Source of the DNA: Brevibacterium iodinum ATCC 49514
Lineage (GTDB): Bacteria > Actinomycetota > Actinomycetes > Actinomycetales > Brevibacteriaceae
Assembly (NCBI RefSeq): GCF_900169265.1
Contig: NZ_FXYX01000011.1
Coordinates: 37,431 to 101,430 of the forward strand
Reading direction: 5' to 3'
DNA length: 64,000 nucleotides
In this document: one piece after another, positions 27,375 through 36,184 of the stretch
Layout: every line of letters starts with the position of its first letter
Numbering within the stretch: the stretch's first letter is position 1
The notes under the pieces: generated by a model
What the model saw: the letters and a program-made list of their open reading frames with translations, nothing else
Databases searched by the model: none
What the model was told of the DNA's origin: nothing
Position numbers and translations under genes: made by a program

Positions 27375-27725
27375 GTGAATACCGAAGAACTCGTCCAGGA
27401 CTGGGCCCCGCTGCCCGACATCGCAGAGCTCACCGGGCTCGGCATCTCCCAGGTGCGGAGGCTGCTCGAAGACGGCGCCATCTGCGGAATCAAGATCGGC
27501 AATCCGAAGGTTCTGCGGGTTCCGTTGGCCTTCTTCGTCGACGGCGAGGTCGTCAAACCTCTCAAAGGCACCCTGCACACCCTCTATGACGCCGGATTCG
27601 ACTACGAAGAAGCCATCGTGTGGCTCTTCACCCATGATGAGTCGCTGCCCGGCCGACCCATCGACCTGCTTCGCTCGGGTAACAAAAAGGAAGTGCGCCG
27701 CCGCGCTCAGGCTCTCGCGTTCTGA
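27375..27725 (+). CDS. Rv2175c-like helix-turn-helix DNA-binding protein
   Basis: 116 residues. The segment WAPLPDIAELTGLGISQVRRLLEDGAICGIKIG is a winged HTH of the excisionase/MerR-like sort found in mycobacterial Rv2175c, a substrate of PknL. The C-terminal half (FDYEEAIVWLFTHDESLPGRPIDLL) matches the same family. Mycobacterial Rv2175c is longer at the N-terminus. The start comes from the leaderless -10; in-frame sequence further upstream reads as non-coding. It is divergent from the kinase operon, consistent with a kinase-controlled regulator, but its targets are unknown. Confidence 0.75.
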   Translation: MNTEELVQDWAPLPDIAELTGLGISQVRRLLEDGAICGIKIGNPKVLRVPLAFFVDGEVVKPLKGTLHTLYDAGFDYEEAIVWLFTHDESLPGRPIDLLRSGNKKEVRRRAQALAF

Positions 27726-27826
27726 TCTGCGCGGGCTCGAGGAGAGCAGCGCAGCATCCTTGAGGTGAGCAGCGTTTGACGTGGTCAACGCGGCACCCTC
27801 GAAGGGAGCAGACATGCTCGCCGGCC

Positions 27827-29125
27827 TCAGCTGGAGCGGTAGCTCAGGGCTTTCGCGAATCCCTTGAGTCGCTCCTGTGCGGCCGATCCGATGCGCACCT
27901 GCGCCGAGGCGGTCGACCCTGCCGCTGAACCTGCATCGGCATCGGCTTCTGCCCATGTATCGACCATCGTCGCTGCGTGGGCATGCTTGTCCGCGATGAA
28001 GGATTCGACGGCGGCGAGACCGCCCGAGTCCGTGATCATGTCAACGCATTCGGCCACCTCGGCGTCGCTGAGATCCGGATCGCCCAATCGCGCGGCGAGG
28101 ATCTCGAGCCGGTCCGCCGAGATCCGGGCCGCGGTCTCGGCGATGAGCACGGTCCGCTTGCCCTCCCGAATATCGTCGCCGGCGGGTTTGCCTGTGGCCT
28201 CGGGGTCACCGGCGATTCCGAGCACATCGTCGCGCAGCTGGAACGCCTGTCCGAGGGGAAGGCCGAAAGCGGAGATCTCCTGCAGCTGCGCACCATCCGC
28301 TCCGGCCAGGGCCGCGCCGAGGAGGAGCGGCTGCTCGACCGAATACTTCGCCGACTTGAAGCTCAGCACCTCCCATGCGCGTTCGGCGATCCGATCGTCG
28401 CCGAGGGGGATCACCTCGGCGAGTACGTCGAGGTACTGGCCGACCATGACGTCTCGGCGCACGGTTGCACGCAGTTCGAGGGCGGCGCGGCTGTTGCCCA
28501 AGGCCTCCTGCGAGCGTTCGAAGAGCTCCTCGCTCAGCGCCAGGCAGATATCGCCGATGACGATGGAAGCGGAGACGCCGAAGGACGCGCCGTCGCCATG
28601 GAAGCCGGAGCGCTGATGGCGGGCCTCGAACTGTCGGTGCAGGGCCGGCCGGCCGCGACGGGTGTCCGAATTGTCGATGACATCATCATGGATGAGCGCG
28701 GCGGCGTGGAGGAGCTCGAGCGAACCGGCCGCCTGCGCCAGACCCGCGGTGACGTCGGCTGCGGAGCCGGCTGTCCGGTCGGCTGTGGGCCCGCCTGCCT
28801 CGCCGGCGCGGACGTCACCGCCGGCGAGCTGGAAGCCCCACCACAGCAGGACGGGGCGGATCCTCTTGCCGCCGCGGGTGAACTCGATGAGCGCCTCGCC
28901 GATCGCTGTCGCATCGAGTGAGATCGCCTCGAACTCGGCAGCCTTCTCAGCGAGGAAGGCCTCCAGTTGGGCGGACACCTCGGCAGCGATGGACTCGGGA
29001 GAGGAGAGGGACTCGACGAGGGTGGGAAGGGCATCGGCCGAGCTGGGCGCGGTGGACGGGACGGGAGTGTCGGACGGGGCGGGCTCAGGGGCGTCGCCGG
29101 TCATCCCTGATCTGTGCGAGGTCAT
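27827..29125 (-). CDS. Polyprenyl diphosphate synthase (IdsA-like)
   Basis: 432 residues. The first Asp-rich motif is in ALIHDDVIDNSDTRRG and the second in QLRDDVLGIAGDPEATGKPAGDD, with GGKRIRP in between the N-terminal helices; all are hallmarks of trans-isoprenyl diphosphate synthases. It elongates allylic diphosphates with isopentenyl diphosphate; the residue before the first motif is an alanine/leucine stretch, so product length is not predictable here. A Ser/Pro/Ala-rich N-terminal extension of about 40 residues is present. ATG 29125 overlaps the lipoprotein stop upstream. Confidence 0.9.
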   Translation of the reverse strand: MTSHRSGMTGDAPEPAPSDTPVPSTAPSSADALPTLVESLSSPESIAAEVSAQLEAFLAEKAAEFEAISLDATAIGEALIEFTRGGKRIRPVLLWWGFQLAGGDVRAGEAGGPTADRTAGSAADVTAGLAQAAGSLELLHAAALIHDDVIDNSDTRRGRPALHRQFEARHQRSGFHGDGASFGVSASIVIGDICLALSEELFERSQEALGNSRAALELRATVRRDVMVGQYLDVLAEVIPLGDDRIAERAWEVLSFKSAKYSVEQPLLLGAALAGADGAQLQEISAFGLPLGQAFQLRDDVLGIAGDPEATGKPAGDDIREGKRTVLIAETAARISADRLEILAARLGDPDLSDAEVAECVDMITDSGGLAAVESFIADKHAHAATMVDTWAEADADAGSAAGSTASAQVRIGSAAQERLKGFAKALSYRSS

Positions 29126-29667
29126 GAACCGATGTTTCCGCCGACGGTCACGATCGAATTCGCCTTGTCCTCCGAATCCTCGGCGACCGTGACGACGAGG
29201 ACGCTGTCATTGTCCTTGTGCTTGAAGTTGACCACGCGGGCGCTCTTCGTCTTCACCTCTTCGCCGAGGCGTTCGAAGTCCGCCTTGCCGAGCTCCTTCT
29301 CGTAGAACTCGAAGATGTCCCTGGCATCGGCCTTCGCCTTGACGACGAGGCTGACCTGCTCGGGCAGCTTCTTGTCCTTGTCGTTGTGAGCCTTCACGCT
29401 CGACGCCGAGAGCACCGCGGAATCCGGGTACGGCTTGATGTACTCGGGCAGATCCTTCACATCGTTCGATGTATCGGGGTCCGAGCCTGTGGCCTCGGTC
29501 GATGCTTCGGCCGAGGCGGACTCGGACTCGGCCGGGGACGCGGAGGCCGAGGCCTCCTGAGAAGCCGAAGGGGTCGATTCGGCCTTGTCTCCACCGTTTC
29601 CCGAGCAGCCCGCGAGAGCGAGCGCGGCAAGGATGGGCAGTGTCATGACAGCGGTGCGCGATACCAT
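29122..29667 (-). CDS. Putative lipoprotein of unknown function
   Basis: 181 residues. The signal sequence has a lipobox ALAGC near residue 21, so the protein should be anchored to the outer face of the membrane. A Ser/Glu/Ala-rich linker of about 40 residues leads to a compact alpha/beta domain (DLPEYIKPYPDSAVL; FYEKELGKADFERLG) resembling small actinobacterial lipoproteins with no assigned function. It overlaps the prenyl synthase start by four bases. I do not recognise a specific activity. Confidence 0.75.
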   Translation of the reverse strand: MVSRTAVMTLPILAALALAGCSGNGGDKAESTPSASQEASASASPAESESASAEASTEATGSDPDTSNDVKDLPEYIKPYPDSAVLSASSVKAHNDKDKKLPEQVSLVVKAKADARDIFEFYEKELGKADFERLGEEVKTKSARVVNFKHKDNDSVLVVTVAEDSEDKANSIVTVGGNIGS

Positions 29668-29727
29668 GCTTCAAGAGTACCTGGACAGTTCGGCGGAGCC
29701 GAAAGGAACAAGCGCGAGGGGCAGGCG

Positions 29728-30963
29728 ATGAGTCGGAAGCAGCTGGCACGATCCGGAGGTGATCTGAGCCGCCTGGGCACGGACGACACCGGTGCCACCA
29801 TGCTCCACCTCGATATGGACTCGTTCTTCGTCTCCGTCGAGCTGCTCAGTCGCCCGCATCTCGTCGGCCGCCCCGTCATCGTCGGCGGACGCAGCGGTCG
29901 CGGAGTCGTCGTCTCGGCCAGCTATGAAGCCCGCGAGTTCGGAGTGCATGCCGCGATGCCGATGTCGCGGGCCATGAACCTGTGCCCGGTCGCCGAGGTG
30001 ATCCCACCTTCCCACGGCCTGTATTCCTCGTACTCCCGCCAAGTCTTCGATCTCGTCGCCGAGGTGACCCCCGACGTACGGCAGGTCAGCGTCGACGAAG
30101 CCTATATCGACGTCTCCGGAGCCGTGCGCCGACTCGGCTCCCCGGTGGAGATCACCAGGCAGCTGCGCGCCCAGATCCGGGAGCGCACCGGTCTGAGCGC
30201 CTCGGTCGGCATCGCCGTCAGCCGCGTCGTGGCCAAACTCGCCTCGACGAGAGCGAAGCCGAACGGCCAACTGCTCGTGCCCGCGGCCGCGACCCAGCAG
30301 TTCCTCGACCCGATGCCGATCGAAGCCCTGCCCGGGGTGGGGGAGAAGACGCAGGAGGGCTTCTTCCGCTATGGAATCCGCCTCATCGGCGACCTCGCCG
30401 CAGTCGACGAGGATTGGGCCGCCCGCGTCTTCGGTGCGCACGGCCATCAGCTGTGGCGGGCTGCCCACGGTCAGGACTCGTCCGGTTTCGACCATCAGGC
30501 CAAGGAACACTCGATCAGTGCTGAGAACACCTTCGGCGAGGACATCTGGGACGTCGCCGTTCTCGAACACGAACTGCTGCGCCTCGCCGACAAGGTCGCC
30601 TACCGTGTCCGTGCAGAAGGAAAGGTCGCCACAAGCCTCGGACTGAAGTACCGCCTCGGCGATTTCACGACTCTGTCGAGATCTGTGACTCTGTCGGCGC
30701 CGACGGATCTGGCCCGGGAGATGTACGAGGCGCTGCGCCCGGCTCTGCGCAAGCTGCGCGAGCAGCGCTCCCAGGGAGTCAGGCTGCTCGGCGTCCGAGC
30801 CGCCGGCCTCAGCGATTTCGCCGTCACCGGACGGCAAGCCACCTTGGACGAACCAGTTCATTCCGGACGCGAAGCCGAGGTCGCCCTCGATGAGGTGAGG
30901 CGGCGATTCGGCAGCGAAGCGATCTCCCAGGCCTCGCTTCTGCGCAAGCGCCCCGAGGCCTGA
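29728..30963 (+). CDS. dinB: DNA polymerase IV (Y family)
   Basis: 411 residues. Catalytic carboxylates are in LHLDMDSFF near residue 30 and SVDEAYIDV near 121; the little-finger domain follows to the C-terminus. Y-family polymerases copy damaged templates without proofreading. ATG 29728 follows GCGAGGGG. I find no LexA-type box in the short upstream gap, so SOS control is not supported from this sequence. No beta-clamp motif is obvious at the extreme C-terminus. It is divergent from the lipoprotein operon. Confidence 0.9.
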   Translation: MSRKQLARSGGDLSRLGTDDTGATMLHLDMDSFFVSVELLSRPHLVGRPVIVGGRSGRGVVVSASYEAREFGVHAAMPMSRAMNLCPVAEVIPPSHGLYSSYSRQVFDLVAEVTPDVRQVSVDEAYIDVSGAVRRLGSPVEITRQLRAQIRERTGLSASVGIAVSRVVAKLASTRAKPNGQLLVPAAATQQFLDPMPIEALPGVGEKTQEGFFRYGIRLIGDLAAVDEDWAARVFGAHGHQLWRAAHGQDSSGFDHQAKEHSISAENTFGEDIWDVAVLEHELLRLADKVAYRVRAEGKVATSLGLKYRLGDFTTLSRSVTLSAPTDLAREMYEALRPALRKLREQRSQGVRLLGVRAAGLSDFAVTGRQATLDEPVHSGREAEVALDEVRRRFGSEAISQASLLRKRPEA

Positions 30964-31094
30964 GAGCGGGTGAGCGGGAGCACAGTCTGAAGACCCCGTG
31001 GGAATCCGGCTCCTGACGGCCCCCGGAGATGTTTTTTCGGCCCTCAGAGACTATGATTGGGAGAAAGACCTGGGAAGCGAAACGGGGGTTCGAG

Positions 31095-31502
31095 ATGCCA
31101 CTCTCCGATCACGAACAGCAGCTGTTGGATCAACTTGAGAAGCAGCTGCGCAGTGAAGACCCTCGTTTTGCCCGGAATATCTCGGAAACCCAGGCCGCTG
31201 CCACGGGTCCCGGGTTCTCGGCGAAGCGCTTCGTCCTCGGCATCCTGATCGCCCTCGCCGGGCTGGCCGCGACGATCCTCGCGATCTCGCTCGTCTCCAG
31301 CTCCGCCTGGTGGATCGCTCTCGGCGTCGTCGGCTTCGGCCTCATGGTCACCGGAATGTACTGGGCGTTCAGCCGTCCCGGCCAGGTGCACACCACTCAG
31401 ACGGACTCCCGGAACTCCGGAGCGAAGACCGGTGCCAAGGGCAACTCCGGATTCATGAGCCGAATGGAAGACCGGTGGGAGAAGCGCCAGCGCGGCGAAT
31501 GA
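31095..31502 (+). CDS. DUF3040 membrane protein
   Basis: 135 residues. The opening MPLSDHEQQLLDQLEKQL is the family signature; two adjacent membrane spans follow (about 52-100), and the tail is Ser/Gly/Lys-rich. DUF3040 proteins are widespread in actinobacteria, often near dinB and mraZ, with no known role. ATG 31095 is preferred because the signature starts there; the frame continues upstream to 31029 without similarity. A TATGAT at about 31051 could be its -10. Confidence 0.8.
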   Translation: MPLSDHEQQLLDQLEKQLRSEDPRFARNISETQAAATGPGFSAKRFVLGILIALAGLAATILAISLVSSSAWWIALGVVGFGLMVTGMYWAFSRPGQVHTTQTDSRNSGAKTGAKGNSGFMSRMEDRWEKRQRGE

Positions 31503-31519
31503 TCCTGCTCAGGGCGATC

Positions 31520-31549
31520 AAGGCACTCTCGACATAAGGGTGCCTTTTT
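31520..31549 (+). terminator. Intrinsic terminator after DUF3040 gene
   Basis: AAGGCAC at 31520-31526 pairs with GTGCCTT at 31540-31546 and is followed by TTT. It ends two bases before the start chosen for the next gene, so that gene depends on read-through or a promoter within this short region. Confidence 0.75.
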
Positions 31550-31551
31550 CA

Positions 31552-32265
31552 ATGCCGGTCCGCGTACTCGCCGGTACTGTCCTTGGCGTTTTTGCCGGCG
31601 TCTTCGTCTTCGCCGAGGCGGCCCACTGTCGATCGGGCCGTCGTCGGCTGGGAGACTGTGATGCCTCTGGTGGCCGGCGATCACGGAGCGTTCGACGGTC
31701 GAGTCCAGGCGTTCGGGCCCCGGCCGCGGCAGGCAGAGACGAGAACACAGCCGACAGCGACCAGATCATCATCGTCCTCGGATATGCCAACCGCGGTCAG
31801 CGACCGAACGGAATCAACCGGTTTAGGGTCCGCGCGGGTCTGCGGTCGATCGATCCGGCAGCCCGGTCGACTCTCCTCATCTTCTGCGGAGGGGCCGTCA
31901 CAGGACGAACACCGGAGGCCCTCATCCTCGAACGCTTCGCCCGGGACGAACTCGGCTTCACCGGCCGAACTGTGCTGGAAGGGCAGAGCACAACGACGTG
32001 GGAGAACATCGCCAACGCGATCCCCATCATCGACCGCGAACTCACCCCGGCCACAACGATCAGCATCGTCTCGAACTCCCATCATGCCGAGAAAGCCCGT
32101 GACCACCTGTGGCAGATGCGCCCGGACCTGGCCCGACGACTGGTCCGCGGGGGAGACTACCGGTTCGGAGAACATCCGCTGGTGAAGCCCATCGCCGCCG
32201 TGCGCGGCCTGCTCGCCCTGCGTGCACTCGATCAAGAGAACGCGAAACACGCGGCAGGGCACTAA
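31552..32265 (+). CDS. DUF218 (YdcF/ElyC-like) protein
   Basis: 237 residues. One N-terminal hydrophobic span is followed by a Ser/Arg-rich stretch and the DUF218 domain with IIIVLGYANRG, IFCGGAV, the family SEA-like equivalent and EGQSTTTWENI, then SNSHHAEKA. E. coli relatives (SanA, ElyC) act in envelope integrity and undecaprenyl-phosphate handling. ATG 31552 is the likeliest start; a GTG at 31540 falls inside the terminator stem. The N-terminal 70 residues are poorly conserved and the exact start is uncertain. Confidence 0.7.
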   Translation: MPVRVLAGTVLGVFAGVFVFAEAAHCRSGRRRLGDCDASGGRRSRSVRRSSPGVRAPAAAGRDENTADSDQIIIVLGYANRGQRPNGINRFRVRAGLRSIDPAARSTLLIFCGGAVTGRTPEALILERFARDELGFTGRTVLEGQSTTTWENIANAIPIIDRELTPATTISIVSNSHHAEKARDHLWQMRPDLARRLVRGGDYRFGEHPLVKPIAAVRGLLALRALDQENAKHAAGH

Positions 32266-32283
32266 GGTCCCAGACTCTCGCAC

Positions 32284-32327
32284 TGAGCGCCCAGACTCTC
32301 CGAGACAGCGAAGAGTCTGGGCGCTCA
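32284..32327. terminator. Bidirectional hairpin between converging genes
   Basis: TGAGCGCCCAGACTCT and AGAGTCTGGGCGCTCA form a perfect 16-bp inverted repeat around a 12-base loop. There is no T run, but the position between converging DUF218 and TgpA genes fits a terminator. A partial third copy (CCCAGACTCTCG) lies just upstream. Confidence 0.65.
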
Positions 32328-32389
32328 GGACCGCCTCTTCGCACATCGACCAGGGTCGACAGGTATCGACCAGAGTCGTCAGCTCATCG

Positions 32390-34924
32390 TCATTTCGGAC
32401 GATTGAACAGGCTGGCAGGCCAGATCTTCGCAGAGATCCGGCTGCCCGGCGTGGCCCGCTCCGACAAGTCCGTACTGACCTCGTCGACGAGCGCCTGCAC
32501 CTCCGAGTCATCGAGCGACTCGGGAGCGGCACCGTAGCGCTGAGCTTCGAGAGCATCGACGAACGCTCCCAGCGCAGAATCATCATGACCCGACTCGGAA
32601 GGACGTGACGGGGCCGGGCTGCTCAGACGCCGCAGCCGTTCATCCGAACGATCGAACGTCGAGGAACCGGCGGCTTCTGCGCTCTGTGCGGTGGCACCGG
32701 AGCCGGCTGCCGCCTCGGCGGCGGACCTGCGCAACGGTTCGCCGGACTCCGGATCGATCTCGGGTGCCGTGGAGCCGGCATCCGCACCGGTAGAGCTCGA
32801 GGCATCCTCAGTCTCGGTCCCGCCGCCGGCAGCACCGGCAGCTCCGGCCGCGGGGGCGGCACCGGCGAGCACGAGCTCGTTGAAGCGCAGCGTCCGGCTC
32901 GAATCCAGGCTCTGCCCGTAGTCGGTGGCCAGAGCTCGGACCTCGGTCCATACCGCTTCGAGATTCTGCGGATCCTTCGTCCGGCGGGAGCGCAGGATCG
33001 ACCGCCAGATCGCGGGCAGGGCAGCGAGCAGCAGCAGGACGAGCACGATGGCTGCGATGCCGAAGACAGTGCCGAAGTTCGAACCGGCCGGCTCTGCGGC
33101 CTGAGTGCTCGTCTCCTCCTCGGTGAGCTCCTCGGAGCCACCGGTCGGCGAAGCAGATTCGCTCGGCTCTTCGCTCGGGCTCGCAGACTCCGACTCGTCG
33201 CCCTCCTCCTGCTGGTCGGCGCCATCGGCGAGGGTCCACTTCGGCGGATCTCCGGCGGGACCGCCGGGGGTGGGTTCGAAGCGCACCCAGCCGGCACCTT
33301 CGAAGTAGAGTTCCGGCCAGGCATGCGAATCCTGCATGCTCACATCGACGCCGTTCTCGGATTCGTCCCCGCCGGCGTATCCGACGCCGATGCGGGCCGG
33401 AATTCCCATCGTCCGGGCCATGATCGTCATGGCCGAGGAGAACTGGACGCAGTAGCCCTGCTTATCGGCCAGGAAGTCCGAGATCGCGTCGCCGCTGGCC
33501 CGTTCGGGAGCATCGAGCGAATACTCGAAATCGCCGCCGCGGAAGTACGCCTGCAGCATGACTGCGGCCTCCCACTGGTTATCCGCATCGGCGGTGACCC
33601 GCTCTGCGGTCTCCTTCACGCTGGTCGGCAGGGAATCGGGGACGGCGAGTTCGGTCTCGAAGTCGCTCTCGGACACTGGAGTCGCCGACTGCAGATCCTC
33701 GACGTCGGGATTCGGGGACAGATAGTCCATCGAATACTGCAGTCCACCGGTCTTCTCACCGTTGCCGACGACCGTCAAGGTCTTCTCGTCGAAGATCCAC
33801 CGACGACTCAGATCCTTCGGCTGCTGCGGAGCATACGGAGACGGCAGATACTGCTGGTCGTAGCTGTCGCCGACGGCGACGCTGATCGTCTGCTCCTTGA
33901 AGTTCTTGTCCCGCGGCATTCCCGCGGGCCATGGCATTCCGTCGGCGGCGATCGCGAACGGATCGAGGCTGAACGGGCTGGGTGCCCAGTTCTCACCGTC
34001 GAAGTCATCGATCGAGGTCAACCGGATCGGATCCGCGTCTGCGTCCGTCGTCTGGTAGCTGAACAGCGTCTTGTCATCCCGGTCGCCGAGGTTCTGGCGC
34101 AGGTTGAGGAATGGGTTCGTCACCGTCAGGTCGCCCTGGCCCTTCGAGGCCCGGTCGGGCAGGCTGGGCACCGGGGGCAGCAGAAGGGGCAGGCCGATGC
34201 CGATCGCCAGAGCCAGAGCTCCGGCGAGGATCGCCGTCATTCCTCCGCGCCACCGGGTCGCGGGCAGATAGGGGCTGAGCATGAGCAGCAGGAACGCCGC
34301 GAGGATCGCGACGATGTGCCACCACTTCACCTCCTGCGCGGCGAAGTAGACGGGGATCATCCACAGCACGAGCAGCAGCACACCGCCGACCTTCGGTGCC
34401 CGCAGATCCGAGACGAGGCCGTCGATGAGGATCGTGATGAGGGTGAAGGCGATCGTGAGCATCGCGATGAAGCCCGGTGTGCTCGCCGCCGGGGGAGCGG
34501 TCGCGTAGAGGTCGCTGACCCCCTCGGAGAGCAGATTGAGCACCGTTCCGAAGGACTCACCAGTCGGGATGAACCCGAGCAGAAGCGAATCCGCGGCGCA
34601 GACGATGAAGACCGCGATGAGACCGGCCACGCACTGGGCGATGACCGCGGTTCCGGTCGAGCGCAGTGCCGGAACGGTGCGGAACACGGCGCCGACGATG
34701 ACGACGACGGCGACGGCGACCAGCACTGGCGAGACCCAGGCGAAGTCCTTGAACACTGCCGAGACGGCGACAGCGGTCAGGGCCATGGCGACGAAGACGA
34801 CTATCGCCTCGAGCCAACCCGTGCTCGGACGCTCATCGCCCGTCGACACGGGTGCCGAATAGTCATTCGCCGGAGACTCGGAATCGACCCCGCGCGGACG
34901 TGCGTCAGGAGTATTCAGACTCAT
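32390..34924 (-). CDS. TgpA-type membrane protein with transglutaminase-like domain
   Basis: 844 residues. Several membrane spans (about 40-245) precede an extracytoplasmic transglutaminase-like domain with the Cys in GYCVQFSSAM near 491, the His in DSHAWPELYF near 533 and a following Asp/Glu strand, then a Ser/Glu-rich stretch, one more span near 630 and a cytoplasmic C-terminal part. It is the third gene of the moxR-DUF58-tgpA operon; these trios are conserved in actinobacteria with no firm function, though protein crosslinking or proteolysis at the envelope is suspected. ATG overlaps the DUF58 stop. Confidence 0.85.
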   Translation of the reverse strand: MSLNTPDARPRGVDSESPANDYSAPVSTGDERPSTGWLEAIVVFVAMALTAVAVSAVFKDFAWVSPVLVAVAVVVIVGAVFRTVPALRSTGTAVIAQCVAGLIAVFIVCAADSLLLGFIPTGESFGTVLNLLSEGVSDLYATAPPAASTPGFIAMLTIAFTLITILIDGLVSDLRAPKVGGVLLLVLWMIPVYFAAQEVKWWHIVAILAAFLLLMLSPYLPATRWRGGMTAILAGALALAIGIGLPLLLPPVPSLPDRASKGQGDLTVTNPFLNLRQNLGDRDDKTLFSYQTTDADADPIRLTSIDDFDGENWAPSPFSLDPFAIAADGMPWPAGMPRDKNFKEQTISVAVGDSYDQQYLPSPYAPQQPKDLSRRWIFDEKTLTVVGNGEKTGGLQYSMDYLSPNPDVEDLQSATPVSESDFETELAVPDSLPTSVKETAERVTADADNQWEAAVMLQAYFRGGDFEYSLDAPERASGDAISDFLADKQGYCVQFSSAMTIMARTMGIPARIGVGYAGGDESENGVDVSMQDSHAWPELYFEGAGWVRFEPTPGGPAGDPPKWTLADGADQQEEGDESESASPSEEPSESASPTGGSEELTEEETSTQAAEPAGSNFGTVFGIAAIVLVLLLLAALPAIWRSILRSRRTKDPQNLEAVWTEVRALATDYGQSLDSSRTLRFNELVLAGAAPAAGAAGAAGGGTETEDASSSTGADAGSTAPEIDPESGEPLRRSAAEAAAGSGATAQSAEAAGSSTFDRSDERLRRLSSPAPSRPSESGHDDSALGAFVDALEAQRYGAAPESLDDSEVQALVDEVSTDLSERATPGSRISAKIWPASLFNRPK

Positions 34925-36180
34925 CGGCGCACCCCCTGCGGAGTCGAGCTCGCACCACCCGGAGCCGCAGACACGCTGCCGGCACCGACGGTTCCCGGTC
35001 CGGGCTCAGCCGAGGTCCGACCGGTGCCGCTGCGAGAGCGCTTGGACTCGAACGTCGTCCAGGACTCCGGCAGGTCCTCGCTGAGACCGAGCATCGTCAG
35101 ATCGTCGATCTCGCTGAGAGTGCGCAGAGTCACCGGCACACGGCGGGAGAAGTGCGAGGCGAGTTCCTGCCCGCGCTGATCGCCGACGGAGCAGATGACG
35201 ATGTGGTTCGGGTTGTCGTGCGCGGGCAGTTCGACCCTGCCCGGGCGCACAAGGGCGGAGAGCAGACGCAGCTTGTCGATCTCGCGGGCTCCTTTGAATC
35301 TGATCTGGTGTCCGGGAGCGACGACATTGACTTCGTAATCGGCCTTGAGGAACGCGGTTCCGGCCGCGGTCGCCGCGGCCAGCAGGAACTCGATCTCGAG
35401 GTCGCTCGGCTCCTCGGCGCCCTCATCGGCGACGAGGTCGATGAGGATGAGCGAATGGAGCGTCTCCTCATCGGCTTCGTGCCGGACCATGAGCTCGCCG
35501 GACTTCGCCGTCGAGGGCCAATGCACATGTCGGAGGTCATCGCCGGGCACGTACTCACGTGTGTGGAAGTCCCGGGTGGTGTGTCCGGTGCGGACCTTGC
35601 CGTCGTCGAGGCGGGAGGGCCGGATCGACGAATCCTGCGGGATGCGTGCAGGCAGGATCGGCACGGACACGGCCACGTGGAAGGCCCCGTGGACCTTCTT
35701 CTTCATCTTCACCAGGCCGAAGGGGCCGAACACGGTGATGAGGACCGCATCGATGCCGGAGACACCGCGGCGATTGGGGGTGAACGACGTCAGCACCGTC
35801 TGCGATGCCCCATGGGCCAGAGCCGGGACATCACCGGAGGTGGAGTCGCCGAATCCCTCGGCCGGAGTGAAATCGATCGTCGCGGCGGGAATCGCGAGCT
35901 GGCCGACATTGGTCACGCGCGCCTGGACTTCGACCTCTTTGCCTTCGGCGGCCAGCGGGTAGCGGTCTCCCGAAGGAGACAGCGCCACCTCCTGGAGGTT
36001 CGTGCTCATCGCGATCGACACCCGACGGGTGCCCCACAGGATGAGCAGCGCCGAGAGCAGGACCAGGCCGAGCAGCAGCAGACCGGCCGGCAGCAGGCCG
36101 GGCAGCGCGAAGCGGTAGGCCGTGATGATCAGGGCCGCCCCGGCCAGGACGAAGATGATGCCCGAAGTGCTCAGTCGCAT
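34921..36180 (-). CDS. DUF58-domain protein
   Basis: 419 residues. Two N-terminal membrane spans precede an immunoglobulin-like stretch and the DUF58 core with DLRHVHWPSTAKSGELMVR, the family signature, in a von Willebrand-like fold. It is the partner of MoxR ATPases. ATG 36180 begins the membrane span and lies four bases after the moxR stop; the frame continues upstream but overlaps moxR in nonsense sequence. A Pro/Gly/Ser-rich C-terminal tail is present. Confidence 0.85.
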   Translation of the reverse strand: MRLSTSGIIFVLAGAALIITAYRFALPGLLPAGLLLLGLVLLSALLILWGTRRVSIAMSTNLQEVALSPSGDRYPLAAEGKEVEVQARVTNVGQLAIPAATIDFTPAEGFGDSTSGDVPALAHGASQTVLTSFTPNRRGVSGIDAVLITVFGPFGLVKMKKKVHGAFHVAVSVPILPARIPQDSSIRPSRLDDGKVRTGHTTRDFHTREYVPGDDLRHVHWPSTAKSGELMVRHEADEETLHSLILIDLVADEGAEEPSDLEIEFLLAAATAAGTAFLKADYEVNVVAPGHQIRFKGAREIDKLRLLSALVRPGRVELPAHDNPNHIVICSVGDQRGQELASHFSRRVPVTLRTLSEIDDLTMLGLSEDLPESWTTFESKRSRSGTGRTSAEPGPGTVGAGSVSAAPGGASSTPQGVRR

Positions 36181-36184
36181 GCGG

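Noticed and set aside
29668..29727. LexA box upstream of the Y-family polymerase
   Set aside because: No TCGAAC-N4-GTTCGA-like sequence is present in the short gap.
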